64,000 nt of DNA from Myxococcota bacterium (GTDB lineage: Bacteria > Myxococcota_A > Bradymonadia > UBA7976 > UBA1532): the NCBI GenBank assembly GCA_963169045.1, contig CAUJDF010000004.1, positions 1 through 64,000 on the forward strand, written 5' to 3'. Shown piece by piece: positions 46,201 to 54,908 of this stretch. Position 1 is the first letter of the stretch. Each line of letters starts with the position of its first letter. The notes under the pieces were generated by a model, which did not search any database, was not told the origin of the DNA, and worked only from the letters and a program-made list of their open reading frames with translations. The position numbers and the translations under genes are program-made.

Positions 46201-46792
46201 GCCGCGCGTCGTCGCCGTCGGACGCCTGTCGCTGTTCGGCCCCGGCGCGACGCGCCTGCACGACGAGCTCGTCTACGTCGGCGCGCCCTGGTTCGAGAGC
46301 GGCGGCGACGGGCACCTCGTCCCGACGCCGGACGACCGCGAGACCCGCAGCCGACTGGATCGACTGCTGCGCGAGCCGTTGCGCGCGGCGCCGCCCGTGG
46401 CCGCGGCGCGGCTGCGCGACCACGCCGCGTCCGACTTCGCGCGGCTGTGGCCCGCGGTCGAGGCCGAGGCGGACGCGCGCGCCCACGACGCCGCGATCCT
46501 GCTCGCCCGCCGCGCCGACGAGGAGCGGGCGGAGCTGCGCCGCATCCTCGAGGCGCAGCGCGCGCGCATCGAGCAGGAGATCGCGCAGACCTCGTTCGCC
46601 TTCGAGATCGAGTCGCTCCCGGCGGACCAGCGCCGGCAGCTGCAGGACGACCGCAAGCACATGGAGGCCCGCCTGGGCGCGCTCGCGAAGGAGATCGCCG
46701 CCCAGCCGGACGAGCTGGCCGAGCTGTATCGCGTGGTGCGCACGCGCGTCGAGGCGGTCGGGCTGGTGTACCTCTGGCCCGTGGCGGCGTGA
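43262..46792 (+). CDS. drmD: DISARM SNF2-like helicase DrmD
   Basis: 1176-aa SF2 helicase, first gene of class 1 DISARM. N-terminal ~100 residues hold SAP-like helical repeats (LGLDPATSLAKDELVGRIG). ATPase core: ADDVGLGKTIEAGLVVQELL (Walker A near 240), VCPPSVALQWRDEMR, LLILDEAHTV (about 346), FLSATPHNGHSNSF. Helicase C: LIVFTEYGDTRKYL and FHGGMGDEQR, then ATDAAREGINLQ with an arginine-finger block LEQRNGRIDR near 720-745. The C-terminal ~400 residues are helical with a coiled coil (about 1075-1140). Start GTG 43262 follows GGAGGGG. Ten bp separate it from drmMI. Remodels or tracks invading DNA in the DISARM model. Confidence 0.92.
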   Translation: MQAPTVESVLRGLTRARIVEVARALGLDPATSLAKDELVGRIGRTPVATLARVLPLLRRDELRDRCRAHGRDDTARARADLIAALAGEAPAAPERPADALPEPNDIVVVRQRQYLVEAVAASSGLQRPRGPRQATRVSMVCLDDDAQGEPLEVLWELELGARLLQPHRRGLGAVERLDAPDAFVAYLRALQWNSVTATDAKLFQAPFRAGIHLLDHQLTPLMKALRLPRANLFIADDVGLGKTIEAGLVVQELLLRQRVETILVVCPPSVALQWRDEMRSRFGLHFEIYDRAFVARRRAERGFAVNPWSTHGRFIVSYQTLRRPEHLDPLLHHLGERAKRSLLILDEAHTVAPASATKYAVDSALTQVVREHLAPRFENRLFLSATPHNGHSNSFAALLEILDPQRFTRGIPMRDPARLEPVMVRRLKSDLGPLGVTSFPRRAVHRYVLEHTAGRWRQSVFTVDPNGALAPAGDPVELGEAKPTELVLAEKLAAYTEIMAPVSGRARLVFTNLQKRLLSSVWAFHRTFEAHCRHLDDAPLRQLAMRAASDEEDAAGADDEALDEADADAVATGSAGLRDPSAEAATLRADLRALASAGRLLPDARVRALVDWVRRHQCPAAQLGGAHGTPLAQRRWSDRRLIVFTEYGDTRKYLLQVLREAIAGTDQSDARILSFHGGMGDEQRAEVQRAFNGPPDDEPVRILVATDAAREGINLQSWCADLFHFDVPWNPARLEQRNGRIDRTLQPSDEVRCAYFVYPQRPEDAVLDTLVRKVDTIRRELGSVGSVVLERLEEAFAEGIRAGTADAVAHAGADRAAEETSKAELETQRASAALKAEIDEARKALDRSRKVIAFEPDTLRGVLDIGLGFVGAGPLTPVELKLPEGGTLRAWQLPSLPSDWQVTLDTLRPPRPRDEAVWEWRKRPPLPVVFSPAPRLTTPVVHLHLEHPFVHRVLARFRAQGFAAHDLGRATVLGNSHDATPRVVAVGRLSLFGPGATRLHDELVYVGAPWFESGGDGHLVPTPDDRETRSRLDRLLREPLRAAPPVAAARLRDHAASDFARLWPAVEAEADARAHDAAILLARRADEERAELRRILEAQRARIEQEIAQTSFAFEIESLPADQRRQLQDDRKHMEARLGALAKEIAAQPDELAELYRVVRTRVEAVGLVYLWPVAA

Positions 46793-46802
46793 GGAGAGTC
46801 CG

Positions 46803-49800
46803 ATGGCCGCGCTGAACGACGCCCACGTCCGTTTCCACGAGCAGTGGCTCGGCATGGTCCAGCCGAGCGAGGGCCTGGTGTTCTCGGTCCCGGTGCTCGC
46901 CGAGGCGCAGGTGATGGACCGCACCGGCGGGACGGCGCGGCGCCGCCTGCTCGCCGAGCTGTGCCCCGACGACCGCATCGCCGACCTGCGCGACTTCTTC
47001 GCGCGGCTGCTCGACCTCGACGCCGACGCGTTCGACGACGCGCCCCCGGACGACCTGTCGCTGTACGTGACCGAGGGCCAGCAGACGCTGCGCCCGACGC
47101 TCGCGCTGCGCGACCCGTACGCGCGCGAGGCCGCCGAGGACGCGCCGCCCGCCGTCCGCGCCGGCGCGGCGTACGCGGCGCTCGTCTGGGACCTGCCTGT
47201 GGGGCTCGCGCTCGACAAGCCGGAGGTCGAGACGGGCGCGTGGCGCTACCCGCCCGGCGCCAAGTTCGACCGTCTGCTGCGCGCGTGCCGCACACCCGTC
47301 GGCCTCGTCACGAACCGCGAGGTCGTGCGGCTCGTGTACGCCCCGCACGGGCAGTCCTCCGGCTGGATCGACTTCCGCATCAAGGACATGGCGAGCGCCG
47401 GCGGCGCGCCGATCCTCGACGCGTTCGTCTCGCTGCTGCGCGCCGAGCGCTGGTTCGGCGTCGCCGAGGAGCACGCGCTGCCGCGGCTGCTGGCCGACAG
47501 CCGCAACCGCCAGGCCGACGTCACCAACGAGCTCGCGGAGCAGGTCTTCGCCGCGCTCGCGGAGCTGCTCGCCGGCTTCGACCGCGCCAACGAGCGCGAT
47601 CCGCGGCGCCTGCTCGACCGTGCGCTCGAGGAGGGCACCGTCTACGGTGGCCTGCTGACGGTGCTGCTGCGCGTCGTCTTCCTGCTCTACGCCGAGGAGC
47701 ACGGGCTGCTGCCCGTCGAGCACCCGCTGTACGGCGAGCACTTCAGCGTGCTCGGCCTGTACGACCGCCTGCTCGCCGACGCGGGCGCGCACCCGGACGA
47801 GATGTCGCGGCGGTTCGGCGCGTGGCCGCGGCTGCTCGCGGTGTTCCGCGCCGTGTACTTCGGTGTCGAGTGGCACGGCTCGGGCGACGCGCTCGTCATG
47901 CCCGCGCGGCAGGGCGAGCTCTTCGATCCGGACCGCTATCCGTGGCTCGAGGGGCGCGCGTCGCCCGGGGCGAGCCTCGATCCGGCGCAGAACGTGGAGG
48001 TGCGCACGCCGTCGCTCGACGACGGGACGGTGCTCGCGCTGCTGGACCGGCTGATCGTCGTCGAGGGGCAGCGGCTCAGCTACAAGGCCCTGGACGTCGA
48101 GCAGATCGGGTCGGTTTACGAGCGCCTGATGGGATTCCGCGTGCAGCGCCTGGAGGCGACGGCGGTATGCCTTCGCCCCAGTCGCGTGTGGGTCACGGGC
48201 GTCGAGGTGCTCGGCGTGCCGGCGAACCAGCGCGCGCGCTGGCTGCAGGACGAGGCGGCGCTGGCGCGCGCCGAGGCGGGGCGGCTCGCGTCGGCCCTGT
48301 CGGGCGTGGACACACCGGACGCTGCGTTGGACATGCTCGAGAAGAGCGCGTACCGCGGTCACGGACGCGCTTCGGGGGGCCGTCTCGTACTGCAGCCGGG
48401 GAGCGAGCGGCGCCGGACGAGCAGCCACTACACGCCGCGCAGTCTGTCGGGTCCCATCGTGCAGCGGACGCTCGAGCCGCTGCTGCGCACGCTCGGCCCG
48501 GACCGCACCGCGGATCAGATCCTGAGCCTGAAGGTGTGCGATCCGGCGATGGGATCGGGCGCGTTCCTCGTCGAGGCGTGCCGCTACCTCGCGGGCGAGG
48601 TCGAGGCGGCCTGGATCCGCAGCGGGCAGGCGTCCGAGCTGGCGGCGACGGTGCCGGACCTCGCGACGCACGCGCGGCGGCTCGTGGCGCAGAAGTGCCT
48701 GTACGGCGTGGACAAGAACCCGTTCGCCGTCGGGCTGGCGCGGCTGTCGCTGTGGCTCGTCACGATGGCGCGCGACCTGCCGTTCACGTTCGTGGACCAC
48801 GCGCTGCGGGCGGGCGATTCGCTGGTGGGGCTGAGCTTCGAGCAGATCGGCGGCTTCCACTGGGCGCCCGAGGCGCAGCTGTCGCTGTTCACGACCGAGA
48901 TCCGGCGGACGCTCGACGACACGGTGGAGCTGCGGCAGCAGATCCTCGCGCTGGCGTCGTCGCCGGACACCGCGGAGAAGGAGCGGCTGCTGCACGACGC
49001 GGACGTGCTGACCGGGCGCGTGCGGTTGATCGCGGATGTGGTCGTCGGGGCGTTCTTCGCTTGTGAGAAGCCGGCGGCGCGCGAGAAGGAGCGGAAGCGG
49101 CGGCTCGCGCTGGTCGAGCAGTGGCTGCGGGACGACGACCCGTCCGTGTACGACGAGCTCGTGGACATGCAGCGGGCGCTGCATGCGCAGGTGACGCCGT
49201 TTCATTGGATGGTGGAGTTCCCGGAGGTGTTCTACGCCGAGCGCGAGGACCCGCTGGCGGGCGGGGCGCGCGGGGTGGCGTTCATGGATGCGTTCGTGGG
49301 GAATCCGCCGTTCCTCGGCGGACGACTCATTCGAGGTGTCCTCGGAGGCGGCTACCTCGATTGGATCGGCGATGTATACACGGCGAGCAAGAACGCGGAC
49401 TTGTGCGCGTTCTTCTTCCTTCGAACTGCCGAGTTGCTTGGTCAAAATGGCACCCTCGGGCTGATCGCGACGAATACCATTGCTCAGGGAGACACACGCG
49501 AGGCGGGCCTCGCTCGACTCGTAGAATCCGACCAGTCACCAATCACCATATTCGATGTGACGGAGAGCATGCCATGGCCCGGTGAGGCGGCGGTGACCGT
49601 GTCCGTGGTGCATGGCGCCAAGGGCTCGCCTGCTGCAGGTCAGCTTGAGGCGAGACTGAACGGCGTGCTGGTCGCGTTCATCAACTCGCACTTGCGTGCT
49701 GAAGCGGAACGTATGCCGCTCGCGGCGTTGAACGCGAACCGTGGGAGGTGCTTTCAGGGTGCAGTGCTCGCCGGAATTGGTTTTACGCTGACACCAGACG

Positions 49801-50729
49801 AGCGTGAAGAACTCGTTCAGCGCTGGGCAGGAAACGCGGACCGGATCCGCCCATATATCGGCGGTCAGGAGGTCAACAACAGTCCGCGGCACGATTTCGA
49901 TCGCTTCGTGATCGACTTTGGCGACATGAGCCTCGACCACGCTAGCCAGTGGTTCGATCTGATCTCCATCGTCCGAGCACGAGTGAAGCCAGAGCGAGAT
50001 GGTGTTCGACGCGAAACTCACCGCCGATTCTGGTGGCACTTCGGCGACAAGCGTCCAGCGCTGGGCGAGTCCCTTCGACACGTCGGTCGGTGTCTCGTGA
50101 ACTCGCAGGTTAGTAAGCACCTTGTGTTCGCATGGCAGCCGACGGATCGAGTCTTTGGACATACGCTCTACGTGTACCCGATCGACGGCAATGCTTGGTT
50201 TGCGGTCTTGCAGTCGCGAGTGCACGAGAGATGGGCCTGGTTGCTGTCGTCGTCGCTCGAAGGCCGCCTTCGCTACAGCCCGACGGACTGCTTCGAAACC
50301 TTCCCGTTCCCGGCCGACATGGCCGACCCGGCCCTCGAAGCGGCCGGCGAAGCGCTCTACACCGCGCGCGCCGACTACATGGTCCGCCACGACCAGGGCC
50401 TCACCGCCACCTACAACCAGCTCAAGGACCCGGACTGCCACGACCCCGAGATCGAGCACCTGCGCCGCCTGCACGAGGCGATGGACCGCGCCGTCCTGCG
50501 CGCCTACGGCTGGGACGACATCGACGTCCCGCCCTACGGCACGGCCGCGCCCGAGCCGCGGCAGGCCTTCGAGGACGAGGTCGTCGACCGCCTCTTCGTC
50601 CTGAACGCTCAGCGCGCCGAAGAGGAGAAGTCCGTCAGCCTGAACGCCGCCCCCGCGAAGCCGAAGAAGCCGCGCGCCCCGAAGAAGCCCAAGCCCGGCG
50701 ACGACGACGGCCAGCCGAGCCTCTTGTGA
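46803..50729 (+). CDS. drmMI: DISARM adenine methyltransferase DrmMI
   Basis: 1308-aa type IIG-like N6-adenine methyltransferase. SAM site VCDPAMGSGAFLVEACRYL near residue 580; catalytic NPPF in FVGNPPFLGGRL at about 832. N-terminal ~500 residues are helical; there is no obvious nuclease motif, as expected for DrmMI. It would mark self DNA so DISARM spares it. The segment from about 49320 to 50280 (target-recognition part) has clearly lower GC and different codon choice from the flanks, suggesting replacement by recombination. Stop overlaps the next gene's GTG (GTGA). Confidence 0.92.
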   Translation: MAALNDAHVRFHEQWLGMVQPSEGLVFSVPVLAEAQVMDRTGGTARRRLLAELCPDDRIADLRDFFARLLDLDADAFDDAPPDDLSLYVTEGQQTLRPTLALRDPYAREAAEDAPPAVRAGAAYAALVWDLPVGLALDKPEVETGAWRYPPGAKFDRLLRACRTPVGLVTNREVVRLVYAPHGQSSGWIDFRIKDMASAGGAPILDAFVSLLRAERWFGVAEEHALPRLLADSRNRQADVTNELAEQVFAALAELLAGFDRANERDPRRLLDRALEEGTVYGGLLTVLLRVVFLLYAEEHGLLPVEHPLYGEHFSVLGLYDRLLADAGAHPDEMSRRFGAWPRLLAVFRAVYFGVEWHGSGDALVMPARQGELFDPDRYPWLEGRASPGASLDPAQNVEVRTPSLDDGTVLALLDRLIVVEGQRLSYKALDVEQIGSVYERLMGFRVQRLEATAVCLRPSRVWVTGVEVLGVPANQRARWLQDEAALARAEAGRLASALSGVDTPDAALDMLEKSAYRGHGRASGGRLVLQPGSERRRTSSHYTPRSLSGPIVQRTLEPLLRTLGPDRTADQILSLKVCDPAMGSGAFLVEACRYLAGEVEAAWIRSGQASELAATVPDLATHARRLVAQKCLYGVDKNPFAVGLARLSLWLVTMARDLPFTFVDHALRAGDSLVGLSFEQIGGFHWAPEAQLSLFTTEIRRTLDDTVELRQQILALASSPDTAEKERLLHDADVLTGRVRLIADVVVGAFFACEKPAAREKERKRRLALVEQWLRDDDPSVYDELVDMQRALHAQVTPFHWMVEFPEVFYAEREDPLAGGARGVAFMDAFVGNPPFLGGRLIRGVLGGGYLDWIGDVYTASKNADLCAFFFLRTAELLGQNGTLGLIATNTIAQGDTREAGLARLVESDQSPITIFDVTESMPWPGEAAVTVSVVHGAKGSPAAGQLEARLNGVLVAFINSHLRAEAERMPLAALNANRGRCFQGAVLAGIGFTLTPDEREELVQRWAGNADRIRPYIGGQEVNNSPRHDFDRFVIDFGDMSLDHASQWFDLISIVRARVKPERDGVRRETHRRFWWHFGDKRPALGESLRHVGRCLVNSQVSKHLVFAWQPTDRVFGHTLYVYPIDGNAWFAVLQSRVHERWAWLLSSSLEGRLRYSPTDCFETFPFPADMADPALEAAGEALYTARADYMVRHDQGLTATYNQLKDPDCHDPEIEHLRRLHEAMDRAVLRAYGWDDIDVPPYGTAAPEPRQAFEDEVVDRLFVLNAQRAEEEKSVSLNAAPAKPKKPRAPKKPKPGDDDGQPSLL

Positions 50730-51607
50730 GCGCCGCCCACCGTGAGCGCCTGAGAACGGCCTACGCACGCATCGCAAGGGAGCACGGAGACTGGCCCGAC
50801 TGGGCCGCCCCGCTCGTCGCGCCGATCCCCTTCGTCGGCGACCACTACGCCGAGGACCCCGACGCCCCGCGCCTGCTCGTGTACGCCTCCGCCGAGAACC
50901 TCATCACCTCGAAGAGGCTCGCCGCGCCCTGGTTCGACGACGCCTCCCTGGCCCGCGACCGCCACCGCTTCACCTGGACGCGCGGCTGGTCCGACGTGGC
51001 GCCCGGCACGCGCATCGGCGTCGCCCCTTACGAAGACGGCCCGCTGCTCGAAGCCGCCGACCGCCTGTGGCGCTGGGAGCGCGACGCCGGCCGCGCCGCC
51101 CGTCCCGTCCCCGAGCAGCCCGCGGCCCTGACGGAGCACGTCGCCGTCGCCAACTTCTCGAAGTTCGCCCTGAGCCCGGAAAGGGCCAACGACGACGTCG
51201 ACGACGAAGCGCGCCTGCGCGACTCGCTCCCCTACGTCCAGGCTGACCTCGACCTGCTCCGCCCCTCGGTCGTGCTCCTCGCGAAGACCCTCTCCGCCGC
51301 GCTCACCGCCGAAGTCGCCCAGTTCGCTGCCCGCCGCGGCGCCCTCCTCGTCGTCATGCCCCAGGCCTCCGGCCAGGGCCCGCTGCACGCCCCGGCCCAC
51401 CTCGCGCGCATGCGCCACCCCGAGGCCGTCGCCGACCTCGCGCCGCTCCGCTCGCTCGCCGGCAAGCCGCGCACCGGCGGCGCCTGGCCTGCATGGTTTG
51501 CGCTGCTCCGCGCCCGCTACGATGCCGCCGCGACGTGCCTGCGCGCCGCCGAGAGTTTTTCCGACGGCACGGGCGCTTCGCGTCGAGCGGGCCTGGAGGC
51601 GCAGTAG
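50726..51607 (+). CDS. Uncharacterised DISARM-linked protein, possibly UDG-fold
   Basis: 293 aa; the GTG overlaps the drmMI stop, so it is translated with the methyltransferase. No signal peptide. An alpha/beta pattern with hydrophobic strands followed by Asn/Lys motifs: VGDHYAEDP, RLLVYASAENLI, VAVANFSKFAL, DLDLLRPSVVLLAKTL, ALLVVMPQASGQG. This resembles the strand order of uracil-DNA-glycosylase-like proteins (NxxK and 'L.P..V' motifs), but the diagnostic UDG motifs (GxDPY, HPSP) are not seen, so the fold call is a guess. Could also be a DNA-binding accessory. It is not one of the five core class 1 DISARM genes. Confidence 0.6.
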   Translation: MSAAHRERLRTAYARIAREHGDWPDWAAPLVAPIPFVGDHYAEDPDAPRLLVYASAENLITSKRLAAPWFDDASLARDRHRFTWTRGWSDVAPGTRIGVAPYEDGPLLEAADRLWRWERDAGRAARPVPEQPAALTEHVAVANFSKFALSPERANDDVDDEARLRDSLPYVQADLDLLRPSVVLLAKTLSAALTAEVAQFAARRGALLVVMPQASGQGPLHAPAHLARMRHPEAVADLAPLRSLAGKPRTGGAWPAWFALLRARYDAAATCLRAAESFSDGTGASRRAGLEAQ

Positions 51608-51680
51608 CTCCGAACACTCGAGCGTGAGCTCCGAACATTTGAGCGTGAGCTCCGAACATTTCGTACCGCGGGTCCGAACA
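51606..51680. repeat. Four TCCGAACA boxes in 21-bp tandem repeats
   Basis: TCCGAACA at 51609, 51630, 51651 and 51673, spaced 21, 21 and 22 bp. The first two full 21-bp units (51606-51626, 51627-51647) are nearly identical; the third (51648-51668) diverges at its end. The array lies at the very end of the upstream gene and in the gap before the promoter at 51728. Two-helical-turn spacing suits cooperative regulator binding; repeated TGTTCGGA on the other strand also resembles terminal repeats of some transposons. Confidence 0.8.
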
Positions 51681-51727
51681 ACTCACCGGCTCGCGGGAAG
51701 CGTGGGGGCTGCCCGGCGGCGCGACCC

Positions 51728-51757
51728 TTGACAGCGCGCGCCGGCGCCGCCTATCGT
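51728..51757 (+). promoter_or_regulatory. Candidate sigma70-type promoter for the DISARM insert
   Basis: TTGACA at 51728-51733 (perfect -35), 18-bp spacer, TATCGT at 51752-51757. It lies downstream of the TCCGAACA array and ~200 bp before the 955-aa gene, giving a long 5' leader. Confidence 0.6.
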
Positions 51758-51776
51758 CCGCGACGTGTTTCGCGGT

Positions 51777-51823
51777 CCTCCTCGTCGGAGGGTCGTCCGG
51801 TCGGGATGGTTCGTAGTCCCGAC
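51777..51823 (+). promoter_or_regulatory. Two-hairpin 5' leader
   Basis: Downstream of the -10 at 51757, two stem-loops: CCTCC (51777-51781) with GGAGG (51787-51791), and GTCGGGA (51800-51806) with TCCCGAC (51817-51823) enclosing a 10-nt loop. The GTG start is 130 bp further on, leaving room for leader regulation. No known riboswitch class recognised. Confidence 0.4.
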
Positions 51824-51955
51824 ACCCGCCCTGGGTAATCGAAGAGAAGCCCGGCCGCGTCGCGGCCGATGCCGCCCGTTCCCGAACCGAATGGCGTCCG
51901 TTTCGACGGACGAGGGTCGGACGCGCGCTCGACCGGGCTCGAGGAAGTCCATTCC

Positions 51956-54823
51956 GTGAACGTCAGTCCCAATCCGTTGGCGTCCTTCGTCGAGCTCGAC
52001 GAGGACGAACTGAACAGCCTCGTCGAGCAGTGGCGCGACGTGGTGCCCCTCGACGATCCGAGGCCGCTCATCGCCTGCGCCTATGCCCTCGAGCTCCACG
52101 GCAAGGAGCACCCGCTCGGCCCGCCAGGCGGCCACCGCAGCTACAAGTCCACGATCGACTGGCTCGTGGAGTTCCTCGAAGCCGCTCCGGCGCACCGGGG
52201 ACGTTCGTTCCAGTGGCATCTCACCCGCTACGCCCTGCTCGGGCGTGGGCGGCCGGAGGCCTGCGCGTGGATCCGCGCGACATCCGGCGAGGGCGACGCG
52301 TTCGCGCTGGCCGGTGTGCGCCTCGTCCCTCGCGTGGACGCGTCCATGCTTCTGCCGCACGTGCTGCACCACCTGGGCGATGTCGCCGCCGTCACCTTCC
52401 TCGCGCACAACGTCGACGCCTTCGAGCGGCTGCGTGACGTCGGCGCGCTGGTGGTGGCCCTCGCCCGCATGCTGGCGGCGGACGAGCGCTCGCACGGCGT
52501 CGGCGACCTGCTCGGACGTCTGGCGAAGCGGCTGGACGGTCCCTCGCTCGTCCTCGTGCTCGCGGCGATCGCGCCCGCGCTCGACCGGCAGTGCCGCGAC
52601 GAGTACGCGCGGATGAACGCCTGGGCGCACTTCCAGCTCGAGGGCCTCGCCGTCGAGCCGCTCGTCGAGCGCGCGTTCGGCGGGCGGCGCGACGCCACCG
52701 TGCCGGACGGCCTCACGGCGGCGGCGTCCGCGTCGCCCGGCGTGGCGTGGGCGGTCGGTCGCACGCTGGGCGCGGGTCAGCTGCTCGGCCGTCTCGTCGC
52801 CGAGGACGCCAATGGCGTGCGCGCGCTGCTCGCCGCGTGTCCGGCGGCGGTGTCGGCGCTCCTCGCCGAGCGCCGGCCGCACGAGCGGAGTGGGAGCGAC
52901 GAGGAGCTGCGGGCCGTCTTCGCCGGCGAGGCGCGGTTCCTGGACGTCGCCCTCCCGCCGGGCGAGCGCCTGGTGTTGCTGGTCCTCGTCGGCACGCCGG
53001 CGGCGGGCGAGGGTGTCGTCGCGATCCTGCGCGACGCGCGCGCGCCGCTGGACGCCGGGCTGATCGCCTGGGCAGCCGACCACACGCGGGATCTCGTGCC
53101 CGCGGCGGCCCTGGTCGAGCGCGCCGCCCGTGACTGCCTCGTCGCGCTCGAGAAGTCGGCGCGGCTGCGGGCGTTCGCGACGCGGCACGAGCCGTCGCGT
53201 GACGTGCTGCTCGGCGCCGACCCGCTCCGACTGGTCGACGAAGCGCCGACCGTCGCGATGGCGGTGCTCGGCGGACGAGACACCGCGCTCGCCGCGCTCG
53301 ATGACGAAGATCGGCTGTCTCGGCTCCCCCTCCTGGTGGCGATCAAGACCGAGGCGGCGTTCGCGAGGACGTCGCCCTGCCTCACGCCGTGGGCCGACTT
53401 GTGGAACGAGGGGCGCGCGCCATACGTGTCGCGTCATCACCCGCTCATGCGGGCTTCCACGGAGTGGCTCGCGAGGTGGCATGGCGCCGGCATCCTGCCG
53501 CTGGACGCGGTGCGTGACGTGCTCGCCGCCCAGGTCCGCGGGCGGAACCTGTTCGACGACGAGACCGACGGCGGCCACCCGTCCTCGTCCGGCGCGATTC
53601 CGGCCGCGCTGGCGCGCGACCTGATCGACCTGCTCGTCGGAGAGACCGAGACCACTTCCGCCGGCGACCTGGGGCGCGCCCGTCTGTTCGGGGCTTGCGC
53701 GGCGCATGCCTTGCGTGGCGGGTCGCTCGACGTCCCGTCGCTGGCCGAGAAGCTGCAGGCGTTCCTCGGCGAGCGCACGTTCGTCGCGGAGTGGGTCGCC
53801 ACGGCCTTCTTCAGGGCGATTCCGGCGGCCGAGTGGCCCGACGTCGTCCGGCGTCTCCTCGACGAGGTGCCGGAAGATGTCGCGTCGCGTCTGCGGTCGC
53901 GCCGCTGGGACGACGAAACCGCCCTCGACGCGCTGCGCTCGCTCGCCGGGGAGGCGCTGTCCAGGCGGCGGCCGCCGCTCGCCGGGCTGCCGCGCGACAC
54001 CACCCTCGATCCGCGGCCGTGGCGGCGTGCCATCGCCACGCTCCTGGGCGAGGCCGCGCGCGACGAAGCGCCCGACGACGCCGCGCTCGGCGACGACGAC
54101 CTCGACGCGTGCTGGGACGCGGTCGCCACCGAGGTCGCCGCACGAGCGGCGGCGCCGGCCGTCGACTCGCACCTGGCGGAGCGGCTCGTGCGGACCGCGG
54201 GCCGGGCGGTCGTGCGCGCCTTGGCGCGCAGGCTCGACGACGCGACCCTCTCCGCGGTGCGCGACGCGCTCGGGACCCACTACCCGACGCGTCCGCGGCT
54301 GGAGCAGGCGCTCGCCGCCGCGGGCGTGGGCGCCGTCGGCAAGGTCGCCGATGCCGCGGCGGACGAGCGGCTGCCGAAGCTGCTCCGCGACGCGCTCGCC
54401 GCCGTGCTCACCCATCGGGTCGAGCACTGGTCCGAGAGCGACGACGCGCCGGTGACGCTCGCCGCCGCCGTCGTCGACGCGGTCTTCGCCGCTTGCGCGA
54501 ACCACCCGGCGATGCCCGCGCGGCCGCTCGTCGATGTCCTCGCCGAGCACGGCGACGCCCGCGCCGGCGTCGACGTCATGCGGGGGATGATGTTCGCGCT
54601 GGGCGACCTGCGCGAGCCGCTGGGCGGCCGCCCGTCGAAGGTGCTCCTCGGCCTTTCGCGCAACGACGATTTGCCCGACGCGCTGCGTCACGCGGCCGAG
54701 ACGCAGAAGCGGCTCTTCGACCGCGACAACCTCAACAAGGGCCGGTTCCGCAAGGCCGAGGCGCGCACCGCCAAGGCGCTCGAGAGCATCCGCGTCGGCA
54801 GCCAGCGCACCGCCGCCTCGTGA
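51956..54823 (+). CDS. Large uncharacterised helical protein in DISARM insert
   Basis: 955 aa; GTG 51956 with GAGGAA about 9 bp upstream is preferred over ATG 51869, which lies in the structured leader. No signal peptide, membrane helix, Walker or nuclease motif. Composition and pattern suggest a long array of helices, perhaps HEAT/ARM-like (VLHHLGDVAAVTFLAHNVDA, LVRTAGRAVVRALARRLDDA, DALRSLAGEALSRR). C-terminus basic (NLNKGRFRKAEARTAKAL). Could be a scaffold or sensor protein. Same strand and 85 bp ahead of the ATPase gene. Not recognised. Confidence 0.72.
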   Translation: MNVSPNPLASFVELDEDELNSLVEQWRDVVPLDDPRPLIACAYALELHGKEHPLGPPGGHRSYKSTIDWLVEFLEAAPAHRGRSFQWHLTRYALLGRGRPEACAWIRATSGEGDAFALAGVRLVPRVDASMLLPHVLHHLGDVAAVTFLAHNVDAFERLRDVGALVVALARMLAADERSHGVGDLLGRLAKRLDGPSLVLVLAAIAPALDRQCRDEYARMNAWAHFQLEGLAVEPLVERAFGGRRDATVPDGLTAAASASPGVAWAVGRTLGAGQLLGRLVAEDANGVRALLAACPAAVSALLAERRPHERSGSDEELRAVFAGEARFLDVALPPGERLVLLVLVGTPAAGEGVVAILRDARAPLDAGLIAWAADHTRDLVPAAALVERAARDCLVALEKSARLRAFATRHEPSRDVLLGADPLRLVDEAPTVAMAVLGGRDTALAALDDEDRLSRLPLLVAIKTEAAFARTSPCLTPWADLWNEGRAPYVSRHHPLMRASTEWLARWHGAGILPLDAVRDVLAAQVRGRNLFDDETDGGHPSSSGAIPAALARDLIDLLVGETETTSAGDLGRARLFGACAAHALRGGSLDVPSLAEKLQAFLGERTFVAEWVATAFFRAIPAAEWPDVVRRLLDEVPEDVASRLRSRRWDDETALDALRSLAGEALSRRRPPLAGLPRDTTLDPRPWRRAIATLLGEAARDEAPDDAALGDDDLDACWDAVATEVAARAAAPAVDSHLAERLVRTAGRAVVRALARRLDDATLSAVRDALGTHYPTRPRLEQALAAAGVGAVGKVADAAADERLPKLLRDALAAVLTHRVEHWSESDDAPVTLAAAVVDAVFAACANHPAMPARPLVDVLAEHGDARAGVDVMRGMMFALGDLREPLGGRPSKVLLGLSRNDDLPDALRHAAETQKRLFDRDNLNKGRFRKAEARTAKALESIRVGSQRTAAS

Positions 54824-54908
54824 CCCACCCGCCGCCCCGCCCACCTTGCGACCGTCCGAAGCCCTCTGCTAAGAGGGCCCAGGACCGTGGCGAGCGCGCG
54901 AGGCCTTG

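Noticed and set aside
51606-51680. Complete insertion sequence at the repeat array
   Set aside because: No transposase gene or second terminal repeat is found within the flanking kilobases.
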